DNA from: CAZWSX01 sp964636985
GTDB lineage: Bacteria; Planctomycetota; Planctomycetia; Pirellulales; Pirellulaceae
DNA: 64,000 nucleotides
Direction of reading: 5' to 3'
NCBI GenBank assembly: GCA_964636985.1
Contig: CAZWSX010000007.1
Location: forward strand, 194,226-258,225
The stretch's first letter is position 1. Each line of letters opens with the position of its first letter. The notes under the pieces were generated by a model, which did not search any database, was not told where the DNA came from, and saw nothing but the letters and a program-made list of their open reading frames with translations. The translations under genes and the position numbers were made by a program. Shown one piece after another: positions 19,173 to 28,116 of the stretch.

Positions 19173-20624
19173 CTAGCTGAACAGTTCCATCCGCGCGACC
19201 CCTTTGCCGTCTTCGGTGGCGTAGAAGGGGCGTTGCTCGACATCGAAGGCCGTTTTGGGACTCATGCCCATCGCCGTGAAAAGGGTGGCATGCAGGTCGG
19301 TGACGTTGAGCGGGTTTTCGACCGCCAGGAACGGCCGCTCGGGAGCTGATTTGCCGTACAGAACACCTTTTTTGATCCCACCGCCCCACATCACGATCGA
19401 ACAACCGCCGGTGAAGTGGCGGTGCTGCCCGTAGTGCTTGATGTCCATCATCTTGTCGACCCGCTCTGTCGCCTGATCGCTGGCCGTGGAACCGGGCCGC
19501 CCTTCAATGAGCATGTCGCGGCTGAACTCGGTCGCCAGAATTACCAGCGTCCGGTCGAGCAAGCCCCGCGATTCCAGGTCAAGAATCAACTGAGCGATCG
19601 GGCGGTCGATCTCTTCCTTCATCCGCTTGAGCGTGGTGTGCCCATTGGCGTGGGTGTCCCAGTGGAGGAACGGGACATACTCGGTCGTGACTTCGACGAA
19701 GCGGGCCCCTTGCTCGACGAGCCGGCGAGCGAGAAGGCATCCTCGCCCGAAGCGGCCGGTGTCGTATTTCTCGTAGCTTTCCTTCGGCTCGAGCGAGATA
19801 TCGAAGGCGTCCCGTTCTTTCGCGCTAAGCAAGCGCTGGGCGCGATCCATGGCTCGAAGGAGCGATTCCTGTTGGTAGTCGCTCATGTACTCGCGCTGCG
19901 GCGTTTGATCGACCAGCTTCTTGAATAGCTTGTAACGATTGCCGAGACGTCCAGGGTCCATCCCCTTGGGCGGGCGAACCGACGCTGCCGCTTCCTCGGG
20001 ATACGGCAAGTTCATGGGGCCATATTCGTTGCCGAAGAAACCGGCCGTTGTGAAAGCCTTGAGTTCCTCCTGCTCGCCGACTCCTTCGAGTCGCTGGCCG
20101 ATGTTGATGAAGGGCGGAATCACCGGATTGTTCGGACCAAGGACTTTGGCCATCCACGCGCCAATGTGCGGGCAAGCCACCGTTTGCGGCGGCACGTAAC
20201 CGGTATGCCAGTGGTACTGGTGCCGCGAGTGGAGGATGTTTCCCAAATCGGGCAACACGTGCGAGCGAACGAGCGTCCCGCGATCCATCACCTCGGCGAT
20301 GTTTTCCAGCCCTTGCGTGATCTTGATGTTGTCGACCACCGTATCGATGGCCGGGAACGTGCTTTCGATCTCGCCGACCGGCGTTCCCACCTGGAACGGG
20401 ACATACTTTTTAGGATCGAACGTATCAGGCGCGGCCATGCCGCCGCCCATCCACAGCAAGATGCATGAATCGGCTTTGGCCGTGGGGTGCTCGATTGCGT
20501 CGCCTTCGTTAGCGAGCAATCGCGGCTCGCCAGCCATCCAAGCGGCTGCGCCGGCGGCAGCTAAGCCCTGCAGCAATTCGCGGCGAGCCAGAAGTTCAGC
20601 AACAGTGGGACGTGGAGAGGTCAT
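19173..20624 (-). CDS. DUF1501 protein
   Basis: 483-residue DUF1501 protein, partner of the DUF1549/DUF1553 gene just upstream (107 bases). The N-terminus ELLARRELLQGLAAAGAAAW is a twin-arginine-like signal. Family marks: ILLWMGGGMAAPDTFDPKKY, TEYVPFLHWDTHANGH, ILATEFSRDM, HYGQHRHFTGGCSIVMWGGG. It differs from the other copies in the window (no GGEFGRTP; TEFSRD in its place), so it belongs to another subfamily. Substrate unknown. Confidence 0.92.
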   Translation of the reverse strand: MTSPRPTVAELLARRELLQGLAAAGAAAWMAGEPRLLANEGDAIEHPTAKADSCILLWMGGGMAAPDTFDPKKYVPFQVGTPVGEIESTFPAIDTVVDNIKITQGLENIAEVMDRGTLVRSHVLPDLGNILHSRHQYHWHTGYVPPQTVACPHIGAWMAKVLGPNNPVIPPFINIGQRLEGVGEQEELKAFTTAGFFGNEYGPMNLPYPEEAAASVRPPKGMDPGRLGNRYKLFKKLVDQTPQREYMSDYQQESLLRAMDRAQRLLSAKERDAFDISLEPKESYEKYDTGRFGRGCLLARRLVEQGARFVEVTTEYVPFLHWDTHANGHTTLKRMKEEIDRPIAQLILDLESRGLLDRTLVILATEFSRDMLIEGRPGSTASDQATERVDKMMDIKHYGQHRHFTGGCSIVMWGGGIKKGVLYGKSAPERPFLAVENPLNVTDLHATLFTAMGMSPKTAFDVEQRPFYATEDGKGVARMELFS

Positions 20625-20731
20625 GACTTGGCTCCGTGCAAGGCAACGGATTGATTAATCGACTGATGATTGATGATTTTTGATTTGCGAAGTCAGGCGG
20701 CCCCTAATCCCTGGAGCCTGAGGCCTAAAGC

Positions 20732-23700
20732 CTATTCCCTCGTCACCACTTCATCCAGGTTTAGCAGAACGTTCGCCGTCAGGGTATAGGCAGCCAGTTC
20801 TGCGGGGGCAAAGTCCGCTTTGGATTGTGATTCGCCAAAAACGATCAGCTTTTTCGCGGCTTCAACGTCGGTTTGGAGGCGGCTTAGGTCGGCCTTGAAA
20901 CCGTCCGTTAGGACGACTAATTCATCGCGAGTTGGCTTACGAGCGGTGGCCCATTGGAAGCCGTTTGCAAGGCGTTCCTCTGGCGTTGCTCCGCCTTCGG
21001 TCATCATCCGCTCGCCGAGCTTGCGGGCGGCCTCGACGTAGGTGATCTCGTTGAGCAGCGAGAGGGCTTGCAGCGGCGTGTTCGTGCGCGAACGCTTGAC
21101 GACACAAACTTCGCGGCTGGGAGCGTCGAAGAGGAGCATCGTCGGCGGGGCGGCGGTCCGTTTCCAAATGGTATACATCGTCCGCCGATAGAGTCCTTCT
21201 CCCTTATCGTGCTGGTAACCCCGCAAGTCGCCGTAGCGGCTTGTCTCGTCCCACACGCCGTCGGGCATGTAAGGACGAACGCTCGGGCCGCCGATCTTTG
21301 GTACCAGCAGACCACTAATGGCCAGGGCCTGGTCACGCAGGACCTCGGCCGAAAGCCGGAACCGCGGCCCCCGCGCCATCAAACGGTTGTCCGGATCGCG
21401 TTCCGACAGTTCTGGCGTGACGTGCGACGACTGCCGATATGTTGCACTCATGACGATCTTCTTCTGAATCGCTTTCATATCCCAAGGCGTACCGTTCTCC
21501 GGACGCATGAATTCCGCAGCCAGCCAATCGAGCAGCTCTGGATGCGACGGGAACTCCGCCTGCGAACCAAAGTTCTCGCTCGTCTTGACGATCCCCGTGC
21601 CGAAAAAGTGTTCCCACGCTCGATTCACCCAGACACGTGACGTGAGGGGGTGAGAGGGATCGACCAGCCACTTGGCCAACCCAAGTCGATTTACTGGCGT
21701 GCTGGCCGGCATTGTCGGGAGCGCGGCGGGAAGTCCGGCTGCTACTTTTGCGCCGGGCTTGTCGTACTCTCCTCGCACCAGCACAAAGGCGTCGCGCGGC
21801 TGCGCCATCTCGCGCATCACCATCACGTTGGCCGTCTCGGCGAGCGCCTGTTCGCGTTTCTTCTTCAATTCGGCCAATTGGTTCTCCGCTTGCTTGAGCG
21901 GGCTATCCACATTGGCGCGGAAGAATGTTTCCAACTCCTTCTTTTGCTCCGGCGAGCGCCGATCGGCTTCGATTGCCAGAATCTGCTTGAGCGAATCAGG
22001 AAACTTGGCGCCGTCGATTTTTACCGCAGCGGGTGGGAGCGCCGTCGCCGAAAGCCGGAACCGTCCGATGTTGTGTTGGCCGAGGGCTTCATGCTTTAGT
22101 CGGACTGTCAGCGTCGCGTTCGATGGAACAGTAACGGGCGCGTCGGCTAAAAACATCGCGCTCGTGGGATCACGTCGCGAAGGGCCGTCAACCGCCCAGC
22201 CATTGGCCGGATTGCCGTCGAGAATCAGCCCAATCTCCCAGCCCGCTTGCGAGTAAGTTGCTTCCGCCTTCGTGAAGCGGATCACAGTTGGCTGGGATAA
22301 TTCAGGCGACGCGATCTCCGCCTCCACCGAGGAGAGAACAAAGTTCCCGTTGGAAAAGCGGCCCAAACTCTGGTTGGGTAAACTCGCGTCGGGCAAGCAT
22401 TCCAGCAACAGCCCGCTGAACTGCGGAGCGTCGAGCGGGCCAGTGATGATGTAGGTGTCGTTGCCCGGATTGGTGCCGCCCGCGAGATACGTTCCATCGG
22501 GCTGCCGCGAGAGTGTCGCACCACCTTGCGATTTCACTTCCGAAGGAGCAAGCGTCTTCCAGGCGGCCGATTCTGTAGTAAGCGACTTCTTGAATTCCGG
22601 TTCCCAGGCGGCGATGAATTCAGGCAAGCGCGCAGCAACCTCCGCGATGCGCGTTTGCTGTCGCTCGATTTCGCCCGCGAGTCGCCCGACTTCTTGCTGC
22701 TGCTGAGGCGTAGGCACGGCGACGACGGGATCGGTGTTCCGCGTTTCTCCTTGTAGTGTGCCGCTCTCTTCGATGTTGTTGAAGAACGAGAAGAACTGAT
22801 AGAACTCGCGTTGGCTGATGGGATCGTACTTGTGATCGTGGCAGCGGCAGCAGTTGAGCGTGAGCGCCATCCACGTCATGCCCGTTGTCTCGACGCGGTC
22901 GATGACTGTCTCGACTCGCCATTCTTCGGCGATGATGCCCCCTTCACCATTGAGACGGTGGTTGCGGTTGAAGCCCGTCGCCACTCTTTGCGACAGAGTC
23001 GCATCCGGCAGAAGGTCGCCGGCCAATTGTTCGGTCGTGAACTGGTCGAACGGCATGTTGTTGTTGAAGGCATCGATCACCCAATCGCGCCAGGGCCATT
23101 GGTAGCGGCTGCTGTCGATCTGGTAGCCGTTGCTATCGGCATAGCGCGCGAAGTCGAGCCACCGCAGGGCCATTCGCTCGCCATAGTGCTTGGAGGCGAG
23201 CAACCGGTCGACAACTCGCTCGTACGCGGCAGGCGACTTGTCGGCGATGAAGGCTTCCACTTCGCTCGCTGTCGGCGGCAAGCCCGTCAGATCGAGCGTG
23301 ACGCGGCGGATCAGCGTCTCCTTGGCCGCTTCGGGCGACGGCTTGAGTCCTTCCGCTTCGAGCCTCGCGAGCACGAAGCGATCGATTGGCGTCTTGGCCC
23401 AGACTTCGTCATTTACTTTGGGTTGCTCAGGGCGCACGACAGGTAAGAACGCCCAGTGGCCGGTGTACTCAGCACCTTCGGTGATCCATTGCTTGAGGAG
23501 TTCGATTTGTTTTGCCGAGAGCTGCTTGCCGGAGTTCGCCGGCGGCATCTTTACATCGTCATCGTGCGACAGAATTCGCTGGACCAATTCGCTGGCAGCG
23601 GCGTCGCCTGGGACAATAGCCTTTGTTCCAGAAGCCGTCTCTTTGGTCGCTTCGGCCAAGCTGTCTAGCCGTAGGCCTGCCTCGCGCTTCTTCTCGTCGG

Positions 23701-23848
23701 GGCCGTGGCAGTAGAAGCAGTTATCCGAAAGGATCGGCCGAATATCGCGATTGAACGAGAGCTTGGGCTCGGCGGCGTTGGCAGACGAGGCCAGCGTCGT
23801 CAGTGACAGACAAACGGCAAGCGCGGGGGCTAGGCAAGAATGGCGCAT
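20732..23848 (-). CDS. Cytochrome c-like / DUF1549 / DUF1553 protein
   Basis: 1038-residue exported protein. Signal peptide (about 1-26, ending SSANAAEP); cytochrome-type haem site CFYCHGPDEKK (C44, C47, H48) and a likely axial Met in VKMPPANSGKQL; DUF1549 from about 150 with a second CxxCH (CCRCHDHKYDPIS); a long spacer of about 250 residues with a beta-sandwich-like stretch and a coiled-coil-like stretch (AENQLAELKKKREQALAETAN); DUF1553 in the last 330 residues (RVWVNRAWEHFFGTGIVKTSEN). It is upstream of the DUF1501 gene in the same direction. Confidence 0.93.
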   Translation of the reverse strand: MRHSCLAPALAVCLSLTTLASSANAAEPKLSFNRDIRPILSDNCFYCHGPDEKKREAGLRLDSLAEATKETASGTKAIVPGDAAASELVQRILSHDDDVKMPPANSGKQLSAKQIELLKQWITEGAEYTGHWAFLPVVRPEQPKVNDEVWAKTPIDRFVLARLEAEGLKPSPEAAKETLIRRVTLDLTGLPPTASEVEAFIADKSPAAYERVVDRLLASKHYGERMALRWLDFARYADSNGYQIDSSRYQWPWRDWVIDAFNNNMPFDQFTTEQLAGDLLPDATLSQRVATGFNRNHRLNGEGGIIAEEWRVETVIDRVETTGMTWMALTLNCCRCHDHKYDPISQREFYQFFSFFNNIEESGTLQGETRNTDPVVAVPTPQQQQEVGRLAGEIERQQTRIAEVAARLPEFIAAWEPEFKKSLTTESAAWKTLAPSEVKSQGGATLSRQPDGTYLAGGTNPGNDTYIITGPLDAPQFSGLLLECLPDASLPNQSLGRFSNGNFVLSSVEAEIASPELSQPTVIRFTKAEATYSQAGWEIGLILDGNPANGWAVDGPSRRDPTSAMFLADAPVTVPSNATLTVRLKHEALGQHNIGRFRLSATALPPAAVKIDGAKFPDSLKQILAIEADRRSPEQKKELETFFRANVDSPLKQAENQLAELKKKREQALAETANVMVMREMAQPRDAFVLVRGEYDKPGAKVAAGLPAALPTMPASTPVNRLGLAKWLVDPSHPLTSRVWVNRAWEHFFGTGIVKTSENFGSQAEFPSHPELLDWLAAEFMRPENGTPWDMKAIQKKIVMSATYRQSSHVTPELSERDPDNRLMARGPRFRLSAEVLRDQALAISGLLVPKIGGPSVRPYMPDGVWDETSRYGDLRGYQHDKGEGLYRRTMYTIWKRTAAPPTMLLFDAPSREVCVVKRSRTNTPLQALSLLNEITYVEAARKLGERMMTEGGATPEERLANGFQWATARKPTRDELVVLTDGFKADLSRLQTDVEAAKKLIVFGESQSKADFAPAELAAYTLTANVLLNLDEVVTRE

Positions 23849-24076
23849 GTGCGGCAGGCACTTTGTTCGGAGGGGAGGGAGGTCAAGGTGGGAACTTTAT
23901 TGTAATCGCGCATGCAAGTGCCTCGAAATCAGGGCGATTCCTACGCTGGCGGCCCCCATCGCGTTCCTTAACGGAAATGGGTGTACAGGAGCCAGGGCTA
24001 TCGAGTGCCCTGCGAAGCATTATGGGGCGCCGTCATCAAGCGATAGGCTCGACCGTGTTAGGAGGCGTGCACTGCG

Positions 24077-24859
24077 TCACGCTACGCCTTGAAGCCGGCG
24101 GCTTTTTGAAGTTCGTCGAAGATCAAAGCGAGAAGCAGTTTCATCTTTCACGTATCGACACTGTTGAAGTCGGTATCCAATCGACTCGGCCGACATGCGA
24201 CCAAATCGGTAACTGATGAATGAGCCGATCGTCCAAGCGTAGTTAGCGAAGTCGAGAATATTCCGTGTTTGGGTATGCCCATTTACCACGAATGTGTATT
24301 TACCTCGTCCGCGATAGACGAGTGGCTTCTCCAGGTCAAAGACATTTTCTAATACTCCGCATAGAACGCGTCTTGGAATGCCAGCGCAAGCAGCGAACAT
24401 GTTAGCTTGTCTTTCCACGAGGTTCTCTACTCGTGGTGATAGACTTAACTCGGTTGAGACAATCCCATTCCTTGGTATTTTTGCAATTTGCTTCCTGAGC
24501 CACTCGCCTTGCAATACGCCGTGACCACCAACCTCGTGCCACACGGTGAACTCGCGGCGAGGGTCTCCGTTCAAGATGCGATCGATAGAAGCGGTGTTTG
24601 AGATAGGATCGTAGCTACCGAAGATTTTCTCACCCTTTTCGTCGAATCCGAGATCACAATCTTCTTCAAGATGAATGCCGAATTCTGGATAGATCAGATG
24701 CTCGTAAACGACATCAAAGCTGATGCCAAAGACACCTGGGTGAAAATCGCTGGCCCAAAACTCTCGAAGGAATCTATCGGTCAGCGTCTCTGCCGTTCGC
24801 TGAATGTGAAGAGGACTGAACGGCGGCGCACTGATCTGATGTCGATTTGGACCGGTCAT
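24077..24859 (-). CDS. ImmA/IrrE-family-like metallopeptidase with HEVGGH site
   Basis: 260-residue protein. The core looks like the ImmA/IrrE (DUF955) peptidase fold: GSYDPISNTASIDRIL, then WHEVGGHGVLQGEW, then VERQANMFAACAGIP. In the family the second block is HExxH and the third is an E-x-x-A-N-x-F-A helix carrying the third zinc ligand (E149 here). This protein has HEVGGH (H108-E109, H113): three residues lie between E and the second H rather than two, which matches the HExxGH pattern of M49 peptidases. It overlaps the XRE gene by four bases (ATGA), the usual regulator-peptidase arrangement. Possible role: cleavage or sensing of the XRE repressor. The region is visibly A+T richer than its neighbours. 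Confidence 0.75.
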   Translation of the reverse strand: MTGPNRHQISAPPFSPLHIQRTAETLTDRFLREFWASDFHPGVFGISFDVVYEHLIYPEFGIHLEEDCDLGFDEKGEKIFGSYDPISNTASIDRILNGDPRREFTVWHEVGGHGVLQGEWLRKQIAKIPRNGIVSTELSLSPRVENLVERQANMFAACAGIPRRVLCGVLENVFDLEKPLVYRGRGKYTFVVNGHTQTRNILDFANYAWTIGSFISYRFGRMSAESIGYRLQQCRYVKDETASRFDLRRTSKSRRLQGVA

Positions 24860-25140
24860 TTCTTCTTCTTCCTGAAAAGTAATAGTGCGTCCTGTTGTTT
24901 AGCCTCGATCTGTTGGGTCACCCGCTTAACCTGAGTCTGTTTCGCCAGTGAAAAGAGCTTTTCGACATCGGCATCCAAGAGCTGTGCGATCGTGACGAGC
25001 AGTTCGGCCGACGGAACTTCATTGCGCGCCTCGATGCGTGAGACGTAACCGGCAGTCTTACCGATTCGGTTTGCAAACTCTTGCACCGTCATTTGCTTTT
25101 TGGTGCGTGCTTCACGGATGAACTGGCCCAAAGTGGTCAT
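24856..25140 (-). CDS. XRE-family transcriptional regulator
   Basis: 94-residue protein. Helix-turn-helix of the XRE/Cro type at about residues 5-60: LGQFIREARTKKQMTVQEFANRIGKTAGYVSRIE. The C-terminus is Lys-rich (FRKKKK). The start at 25140 is chosen because the HTH begins there and the longer frame would cross the palindrome upstream. It overlaps the peptidase gene by four bases. Like ImmR/ImmA or DdrO/IrrE pairs, it is probably an autorepressor controlled by its partner. Confidence 0.88.
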   Translation of the reverse strand: MTTLGQFIREARTKKQMTVQEFANRIGKTAGYVSRIEARNEVPSAELLVTIAQLLDADVEKLFSLAKQTQVKRVTQQIEAKQQDALLLFRKKKK

Positions 25141-25148
25141 GGCAGAGC

Positions 25149-25170
25149 TTTTTACTTGTTTTAGTAAAAA
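25149..25170 (-). promoter_or_regulatory. Candidate operator of the XRE gene
   Basis: Inverted repeat TTTTTACT, six bases, AGTAAAAA, located 9-30 bases upstream of the XRE start. Its position and symmetry fit autoregulation by a dimeric XRE protein. Confidence 0.55.
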
Positions 25171-25343
25171 TGGTAACGGTGGTGGATAGATTGTCAACAG
25201 GCTGTCGATTGATTGTTGAATTCGCACAGCAACCGCACTGAATTTGGTTGCAAGTACGCGGCTGGCAGCAAAGTGCCTACTTGGATTGAGCTAGGCCGTT
25301 GAGAATCAAATAAGTTGCTCAACGAGCACTTAGGGTAAGTTTC

Positions 25344-26174
25344 TCAACCCCCGAACGCGCTATACCGCTTCAGGCCGCGGTCGATCAGGTAGTTGCTCAA
25401 GCCCATAAAGAAAACGGCCCAAAACGCTTGGATGGCGAGCCCACCATAAAGGGCCCAACCTTCGCGGCGACCCAAGAACACGTCGGACGAAAAGTAAGCC
25501 AAGTAAGGGAACGGCGTGTACATAATCAGCGTCGGCCACGGCTCAGGCAAAATGTCCAAGGGGAACATGTGCCCCGAGAGGAAGAAGCTGAACAGCATGA
25601 AGACGAACAACAGCGAGCCGACTTCTAAGAACCAGAAGCCGACCAGGCCCATGCAGGCTTCGAGATAGAACCCCAGCAGGAACGACAGCAGTAGCGAGAC
25701 GATATAAACGCACAGCACATGCGGCGCGGGCCAGCCGTCGAAGTAGCCTCGGCACAGGAAAAACACCAACGCGAAAGGCCCAATCGCGACTCCGTAGTAG
25801 GCCAGTTTGTGCGCGACGCGCGAGAGGAAGTAATACTCCATCAGCCCGATCGGCTGGATCAGGAATTTTTTGATTTCGCCGGTTCGGATTTGGGCGGCAA
25901 TGCTAGAAGCGAGGCCCGGCATGCTCGAGAATGCCCGCGTCAGCATCGTGAGCAAGTAGTAGGCGACCATTTGCTCGTACGAGAGACCCAGCGCCTGCTT
26001 GGATGCAGGATTCTGAAAGATTGCGTACCACAGGAAGATCTGGGTGATGATCGGCAGGAACCGCATCAGCGTGCCGAGAATGAAATCGCCCCGGTAGGCC
26101 AATCGTTCGGACAAAGAGACCCGTAGGATCGTCCACCAAGTTCGCCACGGAGAATAGGCTGCGCGTGCACTCAT
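25344..26174 (-). CDS. ABC-2 type permease
   Basis: 276-residue integral membrane protein with about six hydrophobic segments (for example IITQIFLWYAIF, YVAIGPFALVFFLC-like, VYIVSLLLSFLLGFYLEA, LFVFMLFSFFLSGHMFPL). It resembles the ABC-2 permeases (DUF990 type) that often occur in two different copies beside one ATPase. Start and the ATPase stop share a base (TGATG), so translation is coupled. Substrate unknown. No second permease follows; the XRE/ImmA module lies beyond. Confidence 0.85.
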   Translation of the reverse strand: MSARAAYSPWRTWWTILRVSLSERLAYRGDFILGTLMRFLPIITQIFLWYAIFQNPASKQALGLSYEQMVAYYLLTMLTRAFSSMPGLASSIAAQIRTGEIKKFLIQPIGLMEYYFLSRVAHKLAYYGVAIGPFALVFFLCRGYFDGWPAPHVLCVYIVSLLLSFLLGFYLEACMGLVGFWFLEVGSLLFVFMLFSFFLSGHMFPLDILPEPWPTLIMYTPFPYLAYFSSDVFLGRREGWALYGGLAIQAFWAVFFMGLSNYLIDRGLKRYSAFGG

Positions 26175-27175
26175 CAGGCGGCATCCTCCTTGGGCTTTTG
26201 ATCCACCTGGGCAAAGACTTCGCCAATCACTTCTTCGAGCGGCGGGTCTTCGACACTCACGTCTTCCACTGAGTGCCGAGCCAGCATTTCGGCCAGCACA
26301 CGCGCGACTTGTGTCCGTTCGACTTTCAGCTTCACCTTGGGCAACTTCGTTTCGACGACTTCTCCGAAGCGGGAAAGTTCTGCGCTGTCGGCGAGATCGG
26401 GAATCACCAGCGTGATCAGCTTTCGCCCGCTGAACTGGTCGACGATGCCGCTCAGCGAACCGTCGTATTGGATGCTCCCCTGTGCGATGATGATCACCCG
26501 CTGGCAGAGGGCAGCGACATCCTTCATGTAGTGGCTGGTGAGGACGACCGTGGTTTTGCGAACGGATTGGTAGGTCTTCAAAAACTGCTGGATGTTGTGC
26601 TGAGCCGTAACGTCCAGGCCGATCGTCGGTTCGTCGAGGAATAGCACTTCGGGGTTGTGCAGCAGCGCCGCCGTGAGTTCCATCTTCATTCGCTCGCCCA
26701 ACGACAACTCTCGAACAGGGCGCGAGAGAAGCCGACTGGTGTCGAGCAACTCGGTCAGCTGTCCAAGTGTCTGTTTATAGGTCTCGGGATCAATGCAGTA
26801 GATCTGTTGATGCAGCCGGAACGATTCGTTCGCCGGCAGGTCCCACCAGAGCTGGTTTTTTTGTCCCATCACCAGCGCGAACCGACGGCGGTACTCCAAG
26901 TTCCTTTCCCAGGGGACGTAACCTAAGACGCGTGCCGTGCCCGACGTGGGGTGGATGACGCCCGAGAGGAGTTTGAGCGTGGTCGTTTTTCCCGAACCGT
27001 TAGGCCCCAGAAAGGCGACGAATTCGCCGGGCTCGATCGAGAAATTGATTCCTTTGACCGCGTGAACGTCGCGATGTTCGCGGTGAAACAGGCCCCGAAC
27101 GGCTTCTAGCAGCCCCTCTTTTTTCAAGTAAACGCGATAGGTTTTGACGAGATCGGTCAGTTCAATGGCAGGCAT
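26174..27175 (-). CDS. ABC transporter ATP-binding protein
   Basis: 333-residue ATPase. Walker A GPNGSGKTT (about 57-65), signature LSLGERMKM, Walker B EVLFLDEP followed by TIGLD, and H-loop VVLTSHYMKD. The N-terminal 40 residues form a short extension with a Lys/Glu-rich stretch (YLKKEGLLEAVRGLFHREHRD). The C-terminal 60 residues (KLITLVIPDLADSAE on) are the small regulatory domain seen in ABC-2 exporters. Forms the exporter with the permease overlapping its stop. Transported substrate not predictable. Confidence 0.93.
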   Translation of the reverse strand: MPAIELTDLVKTYRVYLKKEGLLEAVRGLFHREHRDVHAVKGINFSIEPGEFVAFLGPNGSGKTTTLKLLSGVIHPTSGTARVLGYVPWERNLEYRRRFALVMGQKNQLWWDLPANESFRLHQQIYCIDPETYKQTLGQLTELLDTSRLLSRPVRELSLGERMKMELTAALLHNPEVLFLDEPTIGLDVTAQHNIQQFLKTYQSVRKTTVVLTSHYMKDVAALCQRVIIIAQGSIQYDGSLSGIVDQFSGRKLITLVIPDLADSAELSRFGEVVETKLPKVKLKVERTQVARVLAEMLARHSVEDVSVEDPPLEEVIGEVFAQVDQKPKEDAA

Positions 27176-27469
27176 GGCGGGCCATTATAGCGGGGGCGTC
27201 TTGGCTGGAACTGTACTCGCCGAAAGTGCAGTCTCGCCAAAAGTACGGTCATCCTGCAGCGGGCCAATCTTGCAAAAGGACACTCTAGTCGCCATGCGCG
27301 GCGATTCGGCTGGCCACGAGCGAACCGGCAGCTGCCGCGTTGTCGAAATTCTTCGCCAGCGATATCATTCGTGCGAGTGTAAAGCCAAGCGACATCAATA
27401 GTTAGATCAGTCGATGTGGTTCGATGCCCGGGCGGGGCAAAGGTTTCCCTTACATTTTTTCATTTTTCA

Positions 27470-27955
27470 ATGACGATCCCGTTTCGCATCGGACTGGGAC
27501 ACGATACGCACCGGCTTGGTGACGGCGGTTCGTTGCGTCTAGGCGGGATCGACATTCCGCACACGCGGCACGCAATCGGCCACAGCGACGCCGATGTGCT
27601 GCTGCACGCGATTACCGACGCCTTGCTAGGAGGAGCAGCCTTAGGGGACATCGGGCAAATGTTTCCCGACACCGACCCGGCCAACCGCAGGCGCGACTCG
27701 GCCGAGATGCTCCGACTGGCCTATGCCGAGGTGCTGGCATCCGGCTATACCATTGGAAACATCGACTGCGTGATTTTCGCCCAAAAGCCGAAGATCGGCC
27801 CTCATCGCGAGGCCATTTGCCGCCGGATCGCCGAGATTTTGAACATCGATTCAGGGCAAGTGGGCGTGAAGGCGAAAACGGGCGAACTCGTCGGCCCCAT
27901 CGGCCGCGAAGAAGCCATCGCCGCCGAATGTGTCGCCTTGCTTGCAAAAAAGTAG
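27470..27955 (+). CDS. ispF: 2-C-methyl-D-erythritol 2,4-cyclodiphosphate synthase
   Basis: Fifth enzyme of the MEP isoprenoid pathway, converting CDP-ME 2-phosphate to the cyclodiphosphate with CMP release. 161 residues starting MTIPFRIGLGHDTHRLGDGG. Zinc ligands: D and H in GHDTHRL and the later H in IGHSDADVLLHAI; the substrate-binding GDIGQMFPDTDP and KAKTGELVGPIGREEAIAA are intact. Length matches the family. The start is the ATG at 27470; the longer frame (from 27416) adds no family residues. Its TAG stop is inside a GTAG-headed palindrome. Confidence 0.97.
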   Translation: MTIPFRIGLGHDTHRLGDGGSLRLGGIDIPHTRHAIGHSDADVLLHAITDALLGGAALGDIGQMFPDTDPANRRRDSAEMLRLAYAEVLASGYTIGNIDCVIFAQKPKIGPHREAICRRIAEILNIDSGQVGVKAKTGELVGPIGREEAIAAECVALLAKK

Positions 27956-27975
27956 GACGGACAATCCTGTCCGTC
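27952..27975 (+). repeat. REP-like palindrome, type B, copy 1
   Basis: Head GTAG, stem GACGGACA, loop ATCC, stem TGTCCGTC. Identical to the copy at 42369. The head's TAG is the ispF stop codon. Confidence 0.85.
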
Positions 27976-28032
27976 CCAAGTGGACAGAGTCTTATAGGTT
28001 GAGCATGAACTGCTAACTCACCTTACTACTCG

Positions 28033-28065
28033 ACACCTGGCGTCTTAAGGACGCCAGTGCCACCC
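28033..28065 (-). repeat. REP-like palindrome, type C, copy 1
   Basis: On the minus strand: head GTGG, then an 8-base stem (CTGGCGTC and complement) around a short loop. The core and flank are shared with 40281. Confidence 0.75.
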
Positions 28066-28116
28066 AGTCACACCGCACCCGAAGAATTGCCTTTAGTTTC
28101 GTCACGGATGGTTCTC

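Noticed and set aside
24077..25140. Prophage or integrative element around the XRE/ImmA pair
   Set aside because: No integrase, structural phage gene or attachment repeats are seen; only a small A+T-richer stretch supports transfer.
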